Source: DATAYA01 sp963754235 (GTDB lineage Bacteria > Pseudomonadota > Alphaproteobacteria > Acetobacterales > Acetobacteraceae). Taken from it: a stretch of 64,000 bases of DNA. The notes beneath the pieces were generated by a model that was given only the letters and a program-made list of their open reading frames with translations, was not told the origin of the DNA and did not search any database. Position 1 is the first letter of the stretch, and each line of letters begins with the position of its first letter. The translations under genes and the position numbers were made by a program. The stretch covers positions 1 through 64,000 of the forward strand of contig CAVWFK010000009.1 of NCBI GenBank assembly GCA_963754235.1. Direction: 5' to 3'. Below, one piece after another: positions 1 to 9,711 of this stretch.

Positions 1-608
1 CTGCCGGCCGACGCTTGGGCCCCGGCGTCCCGGCCGGTGAGGGATCGAAAGGGATCCGGCTCTACGACTGGGCGCGCCTCGGCCTGCCCTGGACGGTCGA
101 TGACGGCTTCGAGCGCTGGGTTTTGTTCCGTCGCAACCGGCGGGGATCCACAAGACCGCGCCTATTATCTCGTGTTTCGCGCCGCGCGGCACCAGCGTGG
201 CCGAACTGGCCGGCGTGGCCAGCTGCGCTGGACGGTCGAGGAGTGCTTTCAGCGCGCCAAGGAGGAACTCGGCCTGGACCATTGTGAAGCGCGTTCCTGG
301 CAGGTTGACACCGCCATATGACGCTTGCATGGCCGCGTCGGTTTCCTCGCCAAACTCTCCGCTCAGTTGCGTCAGGCGGCTGGGAACAAAGCGAACGAAA
401 CGGGTCCGGAGCCGCTCGCCGCTTGATGCCACTGACCGTTCACTCTCGAGCGTCCCGGAAATCCGCTCACCTGATCGCGCGCCTGCTGCTGCGGCCGCCG
501 TCACGCCCAGCTTCGTGTTCGCTTGATCCCGGTGGCGGCGGCACCATCAGGCCAGAGCTGCGCGAGCGCACCAGAGAAGCGCACAGTCACCCGCAACTGT
601 CGTACTAG
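1..608 (+). pseudogene. IS701-type transposase remnant, 3' part, cut by window start
   Basis: This is the distal part of a DDE transposase of the IS701 type, closely similar in pieces to the minus-strand copy at 861-2040. Recognisable segments such as LYDWARLGLPWTVDDGFERW, DRAYYLVF and LRWTVEECFQRAKEELGL lie in different frames, so the gene has several frameshifts, not all of the same sign. The C-terminal region continues in broken frames to about 590, and the element ends at the inverted-repeat copy at 591-608. This is a decayed gene that cannot make an active transposase. The 5' part lies outside the window. Confidence 0.8.
591..608 (+). repeat. IS701-type terminal repeat with CTAG target
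   Basis: CCGCAACTGTCGTACTAG occurs here and again, identical and in the same orientation, at 2072-2089. Because the two IS701 copies face each other, this is the right end of the plus-strand copy and the left end of the minus-strand copy. That makes it the element's terminal repeat followed by the CTAG target. IS701 family elements are known to duplicate a 4-bp YTAR-type target, which fits. Confidence 0.65.
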
Positions 609-860
609 AGCATGTTCGGATCACGCCGAACCGTATCCGGCGTTTACGAGGTAGTTTCGGCATTCCTGCGAGGTGAACTCGTCGAGCAGCGTTCCAATTC
701 GCTTCCATGTGGCTGTGACGGTTTGCTCGGCAGCCTTTCGCAACAAGGTCTTGAGCTTCGAGAAGGCTTGCTCGATCGGGTTCAGGTCAGGGCTGTAGGG
801 TGGCAGGAAGAACAGCTTGGCGCCCGCGGCACGAATGGCGGCCCGGATGGCAGTGCCCTT
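608..860 (-). pseudogene. IS630-type transposase C-terminal fragment
   Basis: The last ~79 codons (621-860) read as the C-terminal end of an IS630-family DDE transposase: KLFFLPPYSPDLNPIEQAFS carries the conserved PPYSPDLNPIE block with the catalytic Glu, and the end ECRNYLVNAGYGSA is typical. The downstream sequence AGCATGTTCGG at 608-618 looks like the element's terminus. The N-terminal two thirds are missing. The reading frame is fused to the IS701-type transposase at 861, so the IS630 relic replaced the 3' end of that gene. Non-functional. Confidence 0.8.
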
Positions 861-2040
861 GTTCGCTTTGCTGCCAGCCGCCTGACGCAACTGAGCGGAG
901 AGTTTGGCCAGGAAACCGAGCGCGGCCATGCACAGCGTCATATGGCGGTGCCAGCCGTGCCAGGAACGCGCTTCACAATGGTCGAGGCCGAGTTCCTCCT
1001 TGGCGCGCTGAAAGCACTCCTCGACCGTCCAGCGCAAGCCGGCCACGCCGGCGAGTTCGGCCACGCTGGTGCCGCGCGGCGCGAACACGAGATAATAGGC
1101 GCGGTCTTGTGGATCCCGCCGGTTGCGACGGAACAAAACCCAGCACTCGAAGCCGTCATCGACCGTCCAGGGGAGGGCGAGGCGCGCCCAGTCGTAGAGC
1201 CGGATCCCTTTCGATCCCTCACCGGCCGCATGCGGGGCCCAAGCGTCGGCCGGCAGTTCGTCCGCAAGCTGCGCCGGATCGGTCTGGAGCAAGCCCGCAG
1301 TGGTGAGGAACCGCAGACAGTGATTGGAGCGCACCGCCAGGACGTAGGGTTGGCCGCGCGCCTCGAGCATTCGCCGCAGCCGCAAGTCGGCGCCATAAGG
1401 CGTCGGCCAGCACCCAGGCACAAGGCGTGCCGGCGTCCAAGGCCGACCCGATCAGGTCACACGCGATCTGTACCTGTGGCTTGGTGGCGAATTCGACCGA
1501 CTGCGGCACCTGCACGCGGCGGCGCCTTGCGCCATCGGCAGCCCAAACCTCGGGCAGATACAGCCGTCGGTCAATCAACGCCTGACCGAGCCGGCTGGCA
1601 TAGGCGAGGAACACCCCGACCTGACAGTTCTCGATCCGCCCCGTGGTGCCGGAATACTGCCGGGCGACGCCGACCGAATGCGTGCCCTTCTTCAAAAATC
1701 CGGTTTCATCGACCACCAGGACGCCGTTGCCATCGCCTAGCGCTTCGATGACGTAGTCGCGAACCCAATCGCGCAGCGCATCGGCCTCCCAGCGGCTGCG
1801 CCCGAGCAGCGACTGCATCCGATACGGCCGTGCCGCGCCGGCTTGCTCGGCCAGCATCCAGCCGGTCTTCCGGGCGATCCCTCGCAACAAACCTTCGATA
1901 AAGGCCCCGCTCGTCTCTCTCAACTCGCGGCGGCCAAAAATCGGCGCCACCCGCTCCTTGAGCCTTGCCAGCTCCTGGTGCCACCCCAGAAAGGTTTGCC
2001 GCCCAAAAGGCCACTGCCATGCACTTTCCCCTCCCCCAAG
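861..2040 (-). pseudogene. IS701-type transposase, frameshifted and 3'-truncated
   Basis: An IS701-family DDE transposase. The N-terminal half reads from about 2040 (no clear ATG; GWHQELARLKERVAPIFGRR lies upstream of the GTG at 1950) and includes VVDETGFLKKGTHSVGVARQ with the catalytic Asp region. The C-terminal half resumes in another frame as ADLRLRRMLEARGQPYVLAV. The frame breaks at about 1395-1400, where GACGCCTTATGGC would restore the protein if one T were removed. The 3' end is replaced by the IS630 relic. The left terminal repeat lies at 2072-2089. Confidence 0.8.
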
Positions 2041-2071
2041 GGCATCGCAGAGAATCGAAGCACCTACCGAT

Positions 2072-2089
2072 CCGCAACTGTCGTACTAG
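2072..2089 (-). repeat. IS701-type terminal repeat, left end of minus-strand copy
   Basis: Identical 18-bp copy of the sequence at 591-608. It marks the junction between the IS701-type element and the IS1182-type transposase it interrupts; the CTA of CTAG is read as Leu in the latter. Confidence 0.65.
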
Positions 2090-3349
2090 CGCATTTTGTT
2101 GTAGCTGCCGTTGAGCGGGTGCCGCTGGGGGCGTTCCAGGTGGCGGAGCGGGCTGGGGGCAAGCCGCAATATCACCCGCGGCTGATGCTGGCGCTGCTGG
2201 TCTACAGCGATGCCGACGGCATCTTCTCCTCGCGGCGGATCGAGCGGGCGACCTATCGCGACATCGGCGTGCGCTTTGTCGCGGCCAACACGCATCCGGA
2301 CCACGACACGATCGCGGTGTTCCGGCGCACCAACAAGGCGGCGTTCGAGGCGGCATTCGTGCAGGTGCTGCTGCTGGCGCGGGAGAGCGGGCTGCTGCGC
2401 GTGGGCAACGTATCGATCGATGGCACCAAGCTCGACGCCAATGCCTCGAAGCTACGCGCGGTGAGGTATGACCGTGCGCAGGAGCTGCGCGCCAAGCTGG
2501 CCTACGGACATCGCGGCCCTCACTGCGCAGGCTGAAGCGGCCGATACACAGGACACCGATCCGCAGGCGCTGCCGGCCGAGATTGCCCGGCGCGAGGCGT
2601 TGAAGGTGAAGCTTGATGCCGCCTGCGCCCGGCTGGAGGCCGAGGCGCGCGCAGCGGCCGAGGCTGCCCGCCCAGCCTACGAAGCGAAGCAGGCCGCCTA
2701 TGACGCCAAGCAGGGCCGGCGCGGCCGCCCGCCCGTGCCGCCTGACGATGCTCCGCCGCCGGAGCGCCAGAGCAACCTGACCGACCCGGACAGCCCGCTG
2801 ATGCGCCGCTCGGACGCGCATGAATATCGCCAGGCCTACAACGCGCAGGCGGTGGTCTGCGCCGATGGCGCGCAACTGATCCTGGCGACCGACCTGGCCG
2901 CCACCTCTGCCGATGCACCAAGCTTTGTCGCGACCATCCTGGCGATGGAGAGCACGGTCGGCCTGCCGCAAGTGGTGCTGGCCGATACCGGGTTCGCCAG
3001 CGGTCCAGCCGTGGCCGCCTTGCAAGCGCGCGGGATCGAGCCGCTGGTGGCAATCGGGCGGACCCAGCCGCACCGGCCCTATGATTTCCGGCCGCCGCCA
3101 AGGCCCAAGACGGCACGACAGATCACCGAGCCCTGGCGCATGGCCATGAAAGCCAAGCTGGAGACCGACGATGCCAAAGCTCTCTACCGAAAGCGCAAGC
3201 AGACCGTCGAGCCGGTCTTCGGCATCATCAAGAGCGCCATGGGCTTCGCCCGCTTCCGCCGCCGCGGCATCTACAACGTCGCCACCGAGTGGACGCTGAC
3301 CGCACTCGCCTACAACTGCAGGCGGCTCCACCGCCTGCAAACCGCCTGA
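2087..3349 (+). pseudogene. IS1182-type transposase, 5'-truncated and frameshifted
   Basis: An IS5/IS1182-type transposase missing its first residues because the IS701-type element ends inside it. The N-terminal domain reads LMLALLVYSDADGIFSSRRI and ANTHPDHDTIAVFRR. The catalytic part reads NVSIDGTKLDANAS, VLADTGFASGPAVAALQARG and RKQTVEPVFGIIKSAMGFAR, with the DDE residues in order. The frame breaks at about 2503-2507 (CCTACGGAC; dropping one G restores KLAYDIAALTAQ). The sequence TCCGACAGGCTGCTA at 3393-3407 may be the element's right terminal repeat. Confidence 0.8.
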
Positions 3350-3410
3350 CCCAGCCGGCCGCCCCGTGCCAGCGCCCGGGCGGCGATCCAAATCCGACAG
3401 GCTGCTATTC

Positions 3411-4888
3411 TTACTGTGTCACAAGTCTGTGCGGCGAGCGATCCGGTGGCAGCAGGGGCAGCGCGGGAGTGTGCGAGCAATGGCGCGGGCGATCGCGATA
3501 CGGAGGGATGTAATGGAGTTCGCCACGTGACGCTCAGGTCTGATCGGGGGATCCGCGGGGTCGATAACCTCCGGGTAGGGGATGTTCTTCGATGAAAACG
3601 GCGTTGCGTGGTCCTGAGGGGGGAATCGCTCCCCTTTCGGAGAGCAGGAATCCGTAGGCAGCGATGCAGAGCGTGGCGTGATGATGAAAGCCGCGCCAAC
3701 CGCGCCCTTCGTAGTGGCCAAGTCCGAGTTCCTGCTTGAGGTCCTGGTAGTCCCGCTCGATTCGCCAGCGCAGCTTGGTGATGTTGACCAGGGCACGACG
3801 ACTGATGGTCGCGGGCAAGGTGGACAGGAAGTATTTCGTCGGCTCGGGCTCGTCTGCAGGCCACTCGATCAGACACCATTCCTCGGGGCGGGGCGCGGAA
3901 CGGTGATAATCGCGATGCGCAGGGCGGACCCGCACCGCCGCGAAGCGCTCGGCGAGCTTGGTATTGGTGCCTTCGCGCCAAGTGACGCGCCGCCATGCTT
4001 TTCTGGGAAGTTCCAGCGCCAGTTGCTTGGCCGAGATCGGCTGATGCCCGGCGTCGCGACGGATCGAGGATGTCGGACGGCCACGCCCGCTCCATTGCTT
4101 TGGGGGCAGCGGTTGCACGCCGGGCGGCCAGAGGCTGGTGGAGGACTGGATGCCGACGGCATAGGCAAGGCCGATCGCCGTGATGCCGTCGCGGAAGTCG
4201 GTGTCGTTGCCGTATCCCGCGTCGGCCAATGCGACTTCGGCGTCAACCCCGGCGGCCACAGCGGCACGAAGCTGGTCCAGCGCGATCTGCGGCTTGGTCT
4301 GGAAGACGACATCGCCGGGCACGCCCGCCGCGGCGCGCCGGTCGGGATCATCAACCCACTCATGCGGCAGATACAGGCGATAGGCGAGCGGCAGGCTGGC
4401 GTGATCGTTGGCCGCCGACAGGCTCACCGCAACCTGGCAGTTGTCCTGTTTGCCGAGCTGTCCACAATACTGGCGCGCCACGCCGACCGAGTGCCGGCCT
4501 TGCTTCGGCATGCCGGTGTCGTCGATGATCAGCGCGCGGATCGGACCACGCTGTTCGATGATGGGCAGGACACGGGCGCGCACCGCCGCGAGCACCGCCT
4601 CGTCGGACCAGTCGGACTTCGCCACGAAGTGATGCAGCGACTGGTGTGCTGCTTGCACACGCCCGGGCTGGACGCGCGCGGCCATCGGTTCGACGCTCTT
4701 GCGATCGCCCGGGAGCAGCAATCCCGCGCAATACGATTGGAACGGCACCGCGCGATCGGCGTGACCGAGCGCCGACGTGATCGCCTCGACATAGACGGCG
4801 AACCGTGATTCGCTGCCGAGTGCCTTGGATTCGAGACCCACAACCCGCCTCCACGAGTGAGAATCTCCATCCGTTTATGACACAGTAA
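3411..4888 (-). mobile_element. IS701-family element with both ends
   Basis: A 1.48-kb element bounded by imperfect inverted repeats: TTACTGTGTCACAA at 3411-3424 and its inverse TTATGACACAGTAA at 4875-4888 (13 of 14 match). It carries one transposase gene and sits between the end of an IS1182-type element and a truncated IS256-type gene. It is the only element in the left island with both ends intact. No clear target duplication was seen. Confidence 0.75.
3419..4841 (-). pseudogene. IS701-family transposase (one apparent frameshift near C-terminus)
   Basis: Start GTG at 4841. The protein carries ALIIDDTGMPKQGRHSVGVA and VALADAGYGNDTDFRDGI with the first two catalytic Asp residues, and ITKLRWRIERDYQDLKQELG with the Glu region. 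The open frame stops at 3534, but the coherent C-terminal end (RPERHVANSITSLRIAIARA, then LPRCPCCHR) continues in the next frame to a stop at 3419. Removing one C from the CCCCC run near 3550 gives a continuous protein of about 473 residues. It may be active if that base is an error. Confidence 0.75.
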
Positions 4889-4892
4889 AATG

Positions 4893-5204
4893 AGGCTCCT
4901 CGACGACGGCGGTAAGCGCTTTTTCGACATGCGCCCCGGCTCCAGGAAGCTCGGAAAATAGCTGCCCTGGCGGAGCTTGGGGATGCGTAGCTCGACAGTG
5001 CCGGCCCGCGTCTGCCAGTCGCGCTCGCGGTAGCCGTTGCGCTGGTTGCAGCGCTCAGCGCTGCGTTCGCCGGGAGCGGCGCGGCAGCGCGCCTCAGTCT
5101 CGATCGCCATCAGCCGCTCGGCGGCGAAGCCGATCGCGTGGCGCAGGAGTGGCGTCGGAGCCCTTCTCCAGAAGCTCGCGAAGGGCGATCTTGTCGTCGG
5201 TCAT
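4893..5204 (-). pseudogene. IS256-type transposase N-terminal fragment
   Basis: ATG at 5204 starts MTDDKIALRELLEKGSDAT, a typical IS256-family N-terminus. After a frame break near 5150 it continues as RNGYRERDWQTRAGTVELRI and PKLRQGSYFPSFLEP. The rest of the gene, including the DDE domain, was cut off where the IS701-family element begins. A GGACCACC purine block precedes the ATG. Dead fragment. Confidence 0.75.
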
Positions 5205-5929
5205 CGTGGTGGTCCTCAGGTCAGAGTTGCGTGTCCAACCCAACCCTACCGAGGAACACCGCGGTGGCCGCTGTGGATAAGTGGTCCGCCTGCGCCAGAC
5301 CCTTGCGCGGTCGCTCCGGCGGGCCACTTACCCGCAGCTCCTACACCACCCACGGAACACGACCCGAATACAACATGGGAGGGCGCTTTCCACGGGTCAT
5401 GCCTCAGGTTGATAGGGGCCACTCAAAGCTCAGGAAAAGAGGCGCGCGTCCCACCACACGGGCCGATGCAGATCCACGGGTGATCTGCCGGAACTCCGGG
5501 TGCTCGTGATTGATCAGGATGTTCTGCTCGATGCGGCAACCAGGCTCGGGAGCAGCAGGATCGCCGACGGGAGGGAGGGGATGCCGTCCTCCTCCTTGCC
5601 CGCCCGCGAGTGCTGACAGCGCAAAACACCTCGACGCGCGTATCGTCGCCGCGCGGCTCGGCTTCGAACAGGCTGACCCAAGCTGCTCTCCGCTCCCGGC
5701 GTGCCCGATCTCGTCTTCCAGCTTTGAGTGCGCCGTTATCACGCAGGTGACTTTGGAACGTTGCTTCTCTCGCAGGTGATCTCCACTGCCTACAATGTCA
5801 CTGAATTTCGGCTAGTTTCAGCGCTTGCGATCGTGGGCGATCCTGATCGCGGTGGCGGCCGTGGACACCGTGGTCACGGCTCGGGTCAACACCCGGCGCC
5901 GCGCAGCGCACCACGAAGGTCGGTGCGGT
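5205..5929. other. Relic DNA without a recognised gene
   Basis: Upstream of the IS256 fragment lies what is probably its left flank. On the minus strand a 112-codon frame (5742-5404) includes CRIEQNILINHEHPEFRQIT, which has a natural amino-acid composition but no match I recognise. It has no clear start signal and may be the tail of a lost gene. The interval 5743-5929 shows no coding signal. The segment lies between the IS island and the decaying aco operon. Confidence 0.4.
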
Positions 5930-7058
5930 TCACTGCGACAGGAACGCCAGCAATTGGCGGTTCACCTCGCCCGCCTTTTCCATATGCGGCATGTGGCCGG
6001 CCTCCGGAATAACGTGTACCGCAACCGAGGGTGGCAGCCCCTCGGCCTGATGCACGGGCAAAATGCGGTCTGCCGCACCCCAGATCACTTGCACCGGCAC
6101 CGAGACCTCGCCCAGCCGGTCGCGCAGGATCGCCGTCTGCCGTCCGGCTGGGAAACTTGCTGCCGCGATCGTGGACAGGCAAGCGGCGGCGCCGTCCAGG
6201 CGCTTGAAGCGCAGCACGTCCTCGGCCATGTCGCGGCTGACCAGCGACTCGTCCACGAACAGCCGCTGCAACACCGCCTGCACTGCCTTGCGGCGGTCCG
6301 CCGCGATGAAGCCCGCGATGAATGCTTCGTCGATCTCCGGTCCGAACCCGGCTGGGGCGATCAGCGACAGCGACGCGACGCGCGCCGGGTGGCGGAGCGC
6401 GATGTCGAGCGCGATCGCGCCGCCGAGCGAATGGCCGACCAGATGCGCCCGCTCGATGCCGAGCGCCTGCGGCACCTCCGCCACGGCCTGTCCCAGTCCG
6501 GTCACGTCTCCGGCATCGACCCGTTTCTCCGACCCGCCATGCCCGGGCAGGTCGAGTGCGATCGTGCGATGCGCCGCCGCAAGCGTCTGTTGGTTGAACA
6601 TCCAGGTGTTCAAATCGCCACCGAAGCCGTGGATCAGCACGACCGGCGGCCCGCTGCCCTCTCCCACCTCCAGGGTATCGAATGGTCCGCCCGCCCGCTG
6701 TGACGGTCTGCGGTTCCGCCGCCGCCTCCTCGCGTGCTGCGTCCTGGCGGGCGGCGAACTCCGCCTGGAAGTGCTCGACGAAGGCGTCGATCTCCGTGTC
6801 CGGCACCGAGGCGTCGGCGATCACGCCGAGCAGAGCACCGACCGGCAAATCCTGCTGCTCCGGTGCCACGCGCCGCCGCAGGATGCCGCCGACCGGCAAT
6901 TCATAGGCGTTGGTGATCTTGCTGGTCTCGATGTCGGCCAGCTCGTCGCCGGCCGACACCTCCGCACCCTCGGCCACTGCCCAGGAGGCGACCTTGCCTT
7001 CGGTCATCGCCAGGCCGAATTTCGGCATCGTGATGGCGGTGATTTTCGCCGCGTTCAC
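5930..7058 (-). pseudogene. acoC: Acetoin dehydrogenase E2-type protein (lipoyl domain plus alpha/beta hydrolase), frameshifted
   Basis: E2-like subunit of an acetoin-cleaving dehydrogenase. The GTG at 7058 overlaps the acoB stop (GTGA). The N-terminal lipoyl domain carries the lipoylation site IETSKITNAYE (Lys about 47). The C-terminal part (about residue 130 onward) is an alpha/beta hydrolase with VVLIHGFGGD, the nucleophile elbow GHSLGG and the late His in EAGHMPHME. This lipoyl-hydrolase fusion is typical of AcoC and replaces the usual 2-oxoacid acyltransferase domain. The frame breaks at 6672-6675: TACCCTGGAG would be in frame as TACCTGGAG. As written, translation is lost after about 127 residues; as corrected the protein has about 375 residues. 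Either a pseudogene or a base error. Confidence 0.8.
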
Positions 7059-8081
7059 GCGGCGGCCCTCCCCGCGTAGGCCAGCACCGAGCGCACGGCG
7101 GCAGAGATGCGCGCGGCATCCGGCACATACAGATCCTCGAGGCTGGCGGCGAACGGCACCGGCGTGTGCGGCGCCGTCACCATGCGGATCGGCGCCTTCA
7201 GGTCGCCGAACGCGTCCTGCGCTACCAGGGCAGAGATATCGGTCGCCATGTTGCAGCGCGGATGCGCCTCGTCCACGACCACCAGCCGGCCGGTCTCGGC
7301 CACGCTCTCCAGGATCGTCTCCGTGTCGAGCGGCGAAGTGGTGCGCGGATCGATCACGGTGCAGGAGATGCCGTCGCGTTGCAGTCGCATCGGCGGCCTG
7401 GATGGCGAACTGCACCATGCGGCCGATCGCGACGATCGTGACGTCATCGCCCTCGCGCGCGAGCTTGGCCTCGCCGAACGGGATGGCATAGGTCTCGTCC
7501 GGCACTTCCTCCTCGATGTCGTACATCACCTTGTGCTCGAAGAAGATCACCGGGTCGTCGTCGCGGATCGCCTGTATCAGCAGACCTTTCGCCTCATACG
7601 GCGAGGACGGGATCACGACCTTGAGGCCGGGGATGTGCGTGAACGTCGGATAGAGGCATTGGCTGTGCTGGCTGGCCGCCCGGAATCCGGCGCCGTACAT
7701 GGTGCGGATGACCAGCGGCGTGGTCGCGTGACCGCCGAACATGTAGCGGAACTTTGCGGCCTGGTTGAAGATCTGGTCGAAGCAGACGCCCATGAAATCG
7801 ACGAACATCAGTTCGGCGACTGGGCGCAGGCCGGTCGCGGCGGCACCGGCGGCGGCGCCGATGAAGGCGCTCTCGGTGATCGGCGTGTCCAGCACGCGGC
7901 CGCGGCCGAACTCGGCGAGCAGCCCCTTGGTCACGCCGAGCGGTCCGCCCCAGGCGTCGTCCTCGCCCGGCGCCTGGCAGCCGCCGGCCACGTCCTCGCC
8001 CATCAGCACGACACGCGGATCGCGCCGCATCTCGGCACGCAGCGCCTCCTGGATCGCCTGGCGGAAGCTTTTGCGGCTCAT
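7055..8081 (-). pseudogene. acoB: Acetoin/pyruvate dehydrogenase E1 beta subunit, frameshifted
   Basis: Beta subunit of a thiamine-diphosphate 2-oxoacid or acetoin dehydrogenase E1; it should pair with AcoA. The ATG is at 8081, 14 nt after the acoA stop. The conserved N-terminal half runs through VVLMGEDVAGG, DTPITESAFIGAAAGAA and LMFVDFMGVCFDQIFNQAAK. At about 7385 (GATGCGACTGCAACG) the frame shifts. Removing one A restores LQRDGISCTVIDPRTTSPLD and the rest of the transketolase C-terminal domain to the stop at 7055, giving about 341 residues. Neighbours acoA and acoC are in the same operon. Either a real lesion or an inserted base in the assembly. Confidence 0.8.
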
Positions 8082-8094
8082 GCTTCCTCTCCCC

Positions 8095-9060
8095 TCAATA
8101 CGATGCGTAAACGTCGGTCAGCAGGTCCGCCTCGCCCGGCTGGGCCGCCGCCTTCGCGGTACCCACCGTGCGGTCGATGGCGGCGGTGATTTCGCGATCC
8201 ATATCATCCAGCACCGCCTCGTCGAGCAGTGCCGCCTCGGTCACGCGACGGCGGAACACCGCCAGGCAATCGCGTTGCTCGCGCAGCCGCTCGACCTCAC
8301 CGGGACCGCGATAGGTCATCGCGTCGCCTTCGAAATGGCCGTAGTAGCGGTTCAGCCGCACGTGCAGCAGGCTCGGTCCTTCGCCGGCGCGAGCCCGCCC
8401 GATCGCCCATCCCGCCGCGTCGTGGACGGCGAAGAAGTCGTGGCCGTCCACCTCGCGCGCCGGCATTCCGAACCCGGCCGCTCGCTCCACCTGGCCGCCG
8501 GCGACGGCGTAAGCGGACGGCGTGGACTCCGCATAGCCATTATCCTCGATGACGAACACAGCCGGCAGCTTCCAGACCGCCGCCAGATTGTAGGATTCGA
8601 GCGTTGTGCCCTGGTTGGAACCGCCGTCGCCCACGAATGCGACCGCGACCCCGCCGGTGCCGAGCACCTTGGCGGTGAGGGCGGCGCCGCAGATCAGCGG
8701 CGGACCGCCGCCGACAATGCCATTGGCGCCGAGCATCCCTTTGGACAGGTCGGCGATGTGCATCGATCCGCCCTTGCCGCCGCACAGGCCGTCGCGACGG
8801 CCGTAGATCTCTTTCATCATGCCGTCGATATCGCAGCCCTTGGCGATGCAGTGGCCGTGGCCACGATGGGTGCTGGCGATCTTGTCGCGATCGGTGAGGT
8901 GCATGCACACCCCGACCGCCGAAGCCTCTTCCCCCGCGTAGAGATGGACGAAGCCCGGGATCTCGCCGCTGGCGAATTCGAGATGCACGCGCTCCTCGAA
9001 CTCGCGGATCGTCCGCATGGCGCGATAGGCTTGGGTCAGCTCGTCCCGATTGAGTTGCAC
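8095..9060 (-). CDS. acoA: Acetoin/pyruvate dehydrogenase E1 alpha subunit
   Basis: First gene of the aco operon. It encodes the 321-residue alpha subunit of a ThDP-dependent E1 component that decarboxylates acetoin (or a 2-oxoacid) and passes the acyl group to the E2 lipoyl arm. The GTG start at 9060 is preceded by GGAGG at good spacing. STHRGHGH lies near residue 65, and the ThDP/Mg motif GDGGSNQG lies near 144-151 and is followed by the expected Asn (EDNGYAEST). Length is normal for AcoA. Substrate is inferred from the AcoC-type E2 downstream. No acoR-type activator or dedicated E3 gene is adjacent. Confidence 0.85.
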   Translation of the reverse strand: MQLNRDELTQAYRAMRTIREFEERVHLEFASGEIPGFVHLYAGEEASAVGVCMHLTDRDKIASTHRGHGHCIAKGCDIDGMMKEIYGRRDGLCGGKGGSMHIADLSKGMLGANGIVGGGPPLICGAALTAKVLGTGGVAVAFVGDGGSNQGTTLESYNLAAVWKLPAVFVIEDNGYAESTPSAYAVAGGQVERAAGFGMPAREVDGHDFFAVHDAAGWAIGRARAGEGPSLLHVRLNRYYGHFEGDAMTYRGPGEVERLREQRDCLAVFRRRVTEAALLDEAVLDDMDREITAAIDRTVGTAKAAAQPGEADLLTDVYASY

Positions 9061-9115
9061 GGCTTCCTCCCTGGTATTCGTCGTCCTCCTATGCTTCCAC
9101 GGACCGGCTCGGTGT

Positions 9116-9601
9116 TCAACGGCAATGCGGCAGGCTGCCGCCCGGCATTCGGACCGCCGCGCTGGCCGATCGCAGCGCCGCGACGCCCTTCTTGAGCAGG
9201 AGGCATCCGTACGGCCGCTGTTCTCCGGTCGCGACGATCGCAAACGCCTCGCGCGCGCATTCGTAGAATGCGTGCCGCTCGATGCCCGCCAAAGGCAGGT
9301 GGCGGCCCTCGTGCTGGTCGATCAGCGTCTGGCAGGCCTGCTGCACCTCCGGAATTTCCGCGGGCCGGTCCACCATCAGCATTCGCCGCGCGGGCTCTGC
9401 CACGAAGCTATCGAGCGGCAGCAGAAACAGCACGGCATCCAGCACCGCAGGGAGATCCGCTCCGTCCAAGCGCACCAGTCGTCGCGCCGTGGCAGCCGCC
9501 GGGAAATGCGCGTCCACCAGAGCGATGTCGTCGCCGTGGCCCATTGAGGCGAGAACATGAAGCAGGTCGGGCGTGTGCAAGCGGGACAGAACTTTCAGCA
9601 T
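9116..9601 (-). CDS. RbsD/FucU family sugar mutarotase
   Basis: A 161-residue protein of the RbsD/FucU family, which interconverts sugar anomers (for example L-fucose or D-ribose) so that the form needed downstream is available. The ATG at 9601 has GAGG upstream and starts MLKVLSRLHTPDLLHVLASM. The family blocks GHGDDIALVDAHFP and ERHAFYECAREAFAIVATGE are present; the Asp and the Tyr/His near the C-terminus are the usual active-site positions. It lies 55 nt upstream of acoA on the same strand and may be cotranscribed, though no sugar-use genes are near. The sugar is unknown. Confidence 0.75.
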   Translation of the reverse strand: MLKVLSRLHTPDLLHVLASMGHGDDIALVDAHFPAAATARRLVRLDGADLPAVLDAVLFLLPLDSFVAEPARRMLMVDRPAEIPEVQQACQTLIDQHEGRHLPLAGIERHAFYECAREAFAIVATGEQRPYGCLLLKKGVAALRSASAAVRMPGGSLPHCR

Positions 9602-9711
9602 CGGCAATTCCTCTCGGGGTCATGGATGGTGCCGAAAGAGAAACCGGCACCGAATAGCGTTGCAATGGGAACGCCGTGATAGTTACAAGAGCATAGCAAG
9701 CAGACGCAGGC

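Noticed and set aside
1706..3391. A 561-codon minus-strand frame across the IS701/IS1182 junction
   Set aside because: It reads the transposase genes in wrong frames or antisense and has no family features.
5743..5929. Recombination-site-like repeats around TCGCAGGTGA
   Set aside because: Two short similar words are present, but there is no resolvase gene and no full site.
5886..8081. A single 731-residue acoB-acoC fusion protein
   Set aside because: The open frame is made by the two apparent frameshifts; the middle and end are out-of-frame translations of acoB and acoC.
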